From the NCBI GenBank assembly GCA_964469735.1, contig CAYXYS010000018.1:1-11942 (forward strand): DNA of 11,942 nucleotides, in the 5' to 3' direction. Under the pieces are notes generated by a model. The model made no database searches. It had not been told where the DNA came from and saw nothing but the letters and a program-made list of their open reading frames with translations. The stretch is from JACOYH01 sp964469735 (lineage in GTDB: Bacteria > Patescibacteriota > Minisyncoccia > Minisyncoccales > MHMH01). This document shows positions 10,690 to 11,942 of the stretch, piece by piece. Position 1 is the first letter of the stretch, and each line of letters begins with the position of its first letter. Both the position numbers and the translations under genes were made by a program.

Positions 10690-11604
10690 TTAATCGTTCC
10701 AACAATGGCAGCTTATGCCATGCATATTGGCAAACCCGCGGCAATCATAAGAGCCGACCCAAGGCATACAAGTCTGAAATCCGCAGGCAAACGCCTGGCC
10801 GCAGGGACAATTCGGCAGATTAGCCGTACAGGAAACCAATTCTCCGTGGTCCCATCCCTTCTGGGTGCATTGTGTATTGCAATAAGCGTTGTCTTCGGGC
10901 TCATTGCAGGCAGACCCGCTTAAGGCGAACATATTATTGGGAGTAGTGCAGGTCTCCGAGCTGTAAGTTCCGGTAGTTTCCGTGCTCACACACATATATT
11001 CAATTTGGCAGGGTCCCGGAGCCGAACAATAATAGTAGCAGCTGTAGCCATCATGAGCCTGGCAGCTTGAAGAGGGGAAAGAATAAGAATAGTAATCGCA
11101 TTGGGTGGTGGTCACCGCATAAGCAGTCACGCTAACCGAATCGCCGTTAATCGAACAGCTGCAAGTGTCAAAAGTTCCTCCTTGGCCGTTGGGATACGTT
11201 AACTCTCGACAGGAAATTTGGGTCGCTGTCGTGCCTTCCGGGCAGGAAGCAGATACGGTTTTTGAGCCGATATACTGCCCGTAACCGGAACCGACGACGA
11301 AAGGAGAAACATCCATTTTGTATGTATTAAGACCCTCGTCAATCGGCCAAGTGTCGCGGCAATCTTCGCCAAGGCAAAGCCCTTGGTTGACAACTAAGCC
11401 GTATTCAGACTCTCCTCCGGTATTTAAAATTAAGCCTCCTTCTTTGCTTTGATCTCCCGGACCGACGTTAAGGGGAGCAGGCACATTTCCTTCGGGAGGA
11501 GATTGGACCGGCTCCTGCCAGGCTACCGCGTAAAAAGCCACTAAAAATATTAAACCGAGAGAAAATGCTACTATATATGTTTTTTGAGAATAAACTTTGG
11601 ACAT
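10690..11604 (-). CDS. Membrane-anchored cysteine-rich surface protein
   Basis: A 304-aa protein. One N-terminal hydrophobic helix (about 9-29) with no clear cleavage site suggests an N-terminal anchor with the rest outside the cell. Next comes W-Q-E-P-V-Q-S-P-P-E-G-N-V-P-A-P-L-N-V-G (29-48), a motif I associate with Parcubacteria envelope proteins, then S-K-E-G-G-L-I-L-N and Y-G-L-V-V-N-Q-G-L-C-L-G. From residue 121 on it is extremely cysteine-rich: 24 Cys in all, 22 of them in the last 184 residues, with many Tyr, Ser, Thr and Gly. This suggests a small-domain, disulfide-stabilised extracellular region; zinc binding is less likely because His is rare. I do not recognise a named family. It lies 9 nt after the upstream gene and 1 nt before the 421-aa surface protein, so the three are probably one operon. 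Confidence 0.75.
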   Translation of the reverse strand: MSKVYSQKTYIVAFSLGLIFLVAFYAVAWQEPVQSPPEGNVPAPLNVGPGDQSKEGGLILNTGGESEYGLVVNQGLCLGEDCRDTWPIDEGLNTYKMDVSPFVVGSGYGQYIGSKTVSASCPEGTTATQISCRELTYPNGQGGTFDTCSCSINGDSVSVTAYAVTTTQCDYYSYSFPSSSCQAHDGYSCYYYCSAPGPCQIEYMCVSTETTGTYSSETCTTPNNMFALSGSACNEPEDNAYCNTQCTQKGWDHGELVSCTANLPNCPCGQAFACGFQTCMPWVGSYDCRGFANMHGISCHCWND

Positions 11605-11613
11605 TTTATTAAA

Positions 11614-11942
11614 TTACCTTGCTTTTCCTATAATTATTTTGTCGGCGACAAGATGCTCTAAATCTGGATCGTCCATTTCGGGAACAATTAGCGCGTATTT
11701 GCCGATCTCCAAGTCATCGATTCCGGCAATTGTCTCTTTAAGAAAATTATATTGAATCTGAGATATTTCGGGATTTTCCTGAAAGAAACGATTTTGCTCC
11801 TCAATTATTTCATGAGTATCTTTCCATTCTCCCAGAACAATTTCTGTATCATCTGTTATTGAAAATGTCATTTCTTTCTGCCATTCAATAAAAGGATTCT
11901 CCGGAGGTTTAGTTTCTATAGTAAGCAGGTATTCCTCTACTC
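11614..11942 (-). CDS. Unrecognised protein, C-terminal part
   Basis: The frame is open to the right edge (its first visible codons read V-E-E-Y-L-L-T-I-E-T-K-P-P), so the gene starts outside the window; the ATG at 11871 is internal. About 108 residues are visible. The sequence is acidic with alternating hydrophobic stretches (T-F-S-I-T-D-D-T-E-I-V-L-G-E-W near the middle; K-Y-A-L-I-V-P-E-M-D-D and V-A-D-K-I-I-I-G-K-A-R at the end), which suggests a beta-rich domain, with a helical Glu/Gln-rich segment between. There is no membrane helix in the visible part. I do not recognise the family. It stops 9 nt before the cysteine-rich protein gene and is probably co-transcribed with the two surface proteins, which makes an envelope role plausible but unproven. 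Confidence 0.6.
   Translation of the reverse strand, partial: VEEYLLTIETKPPENPFIEWQKEMTFSITDDTEIVLGEWKDTHEIIEEQNRFFQENPEISQIQYNFLKETIAGIDDLEIGKYALIVPEMDDPDLEHLVADKIIIGKAR

Overview
This window looks like part of a Patescibacteria (CPR) genome, probably a Parcubacteria-like lineage. That is inferred from several features: IF-2 is only 502 aa, almost no gene has a recognisable Shine-Dalgarno site, junctions between genes are 1-4 nt, and the secreted proteins carry AWSENVGWISFN repeats and a Q-E-P...PPEGNVPAPLN motif of the kind I associate with Parcubacteria surface proteins. The genetic code is standard, because one gene (9423-10688) ends in TGA. A run of 100 Ns (7168-7267) marks a scaffold join, so this is draft or metagenomic sequence.

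Layout. 1-198 is the tail of a 3D-domain (RlpA-like) cell-wall protein. 201-3727 is a minus-strand housekeeping unit, read from its promoter as tRNA-Ser(CGA), DUF4446 protein, infB, rbfA, nrnA, tRNA-Cys(GCA), tRNA-Leu(TAA), then a shared bidirectional terminator. 3743-4147 holds tRNA-Arg(CCT) and tRNA-Ala(GGC) on the minus strand, separated by a palindrome-rich insert. 4134-5263 is a plus-strand HtrA-like serine protease whose mRNA looks leaderless, ending in a perfect 34-nt palindromic terminator shared with tRNA-Arg(TCT) and tRNA-His(GTG). 5460-6819 is a two-component pair (histidine kinase, then a single-domain response regulator), again with a leaderless-looking promoter.

6839-7290 is the most unusual region. 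A divergent promoter leads into a split cloverleaf whose two halves are about 150 nt apart. A complete tRNA-Pro(TGG) is nested between them on a 20-bp helix, followed directly by a second hairpin. tRNA-Gly(TCC) and the assembly gap come next.

7294-9377 (minus strand) is rny (RNase Y) followed one base later by HU. A near-consensus promoter and a ~197-nt leader tiled by three abutting helices precede rny. 9423-11942 (minus strand) is a tight cluster of three envelope or unknown genes: an unrecognised partial protein, a cysteine-rich membrane-anchored protein and a repeat/FnIII/PKD-like secreted protein.

Together the window combines translation initiation and 30S maturation (IF-2, RbfA), RNA turnover (RNase Y, NrnA), decoding (nine tRNAs plus the split one), proteolysis, signalling, nucleoid structure and cell-surface genes. 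Promoters and terminators are packed back to back, and transfer RNAs serve as the borders of mRNAs.
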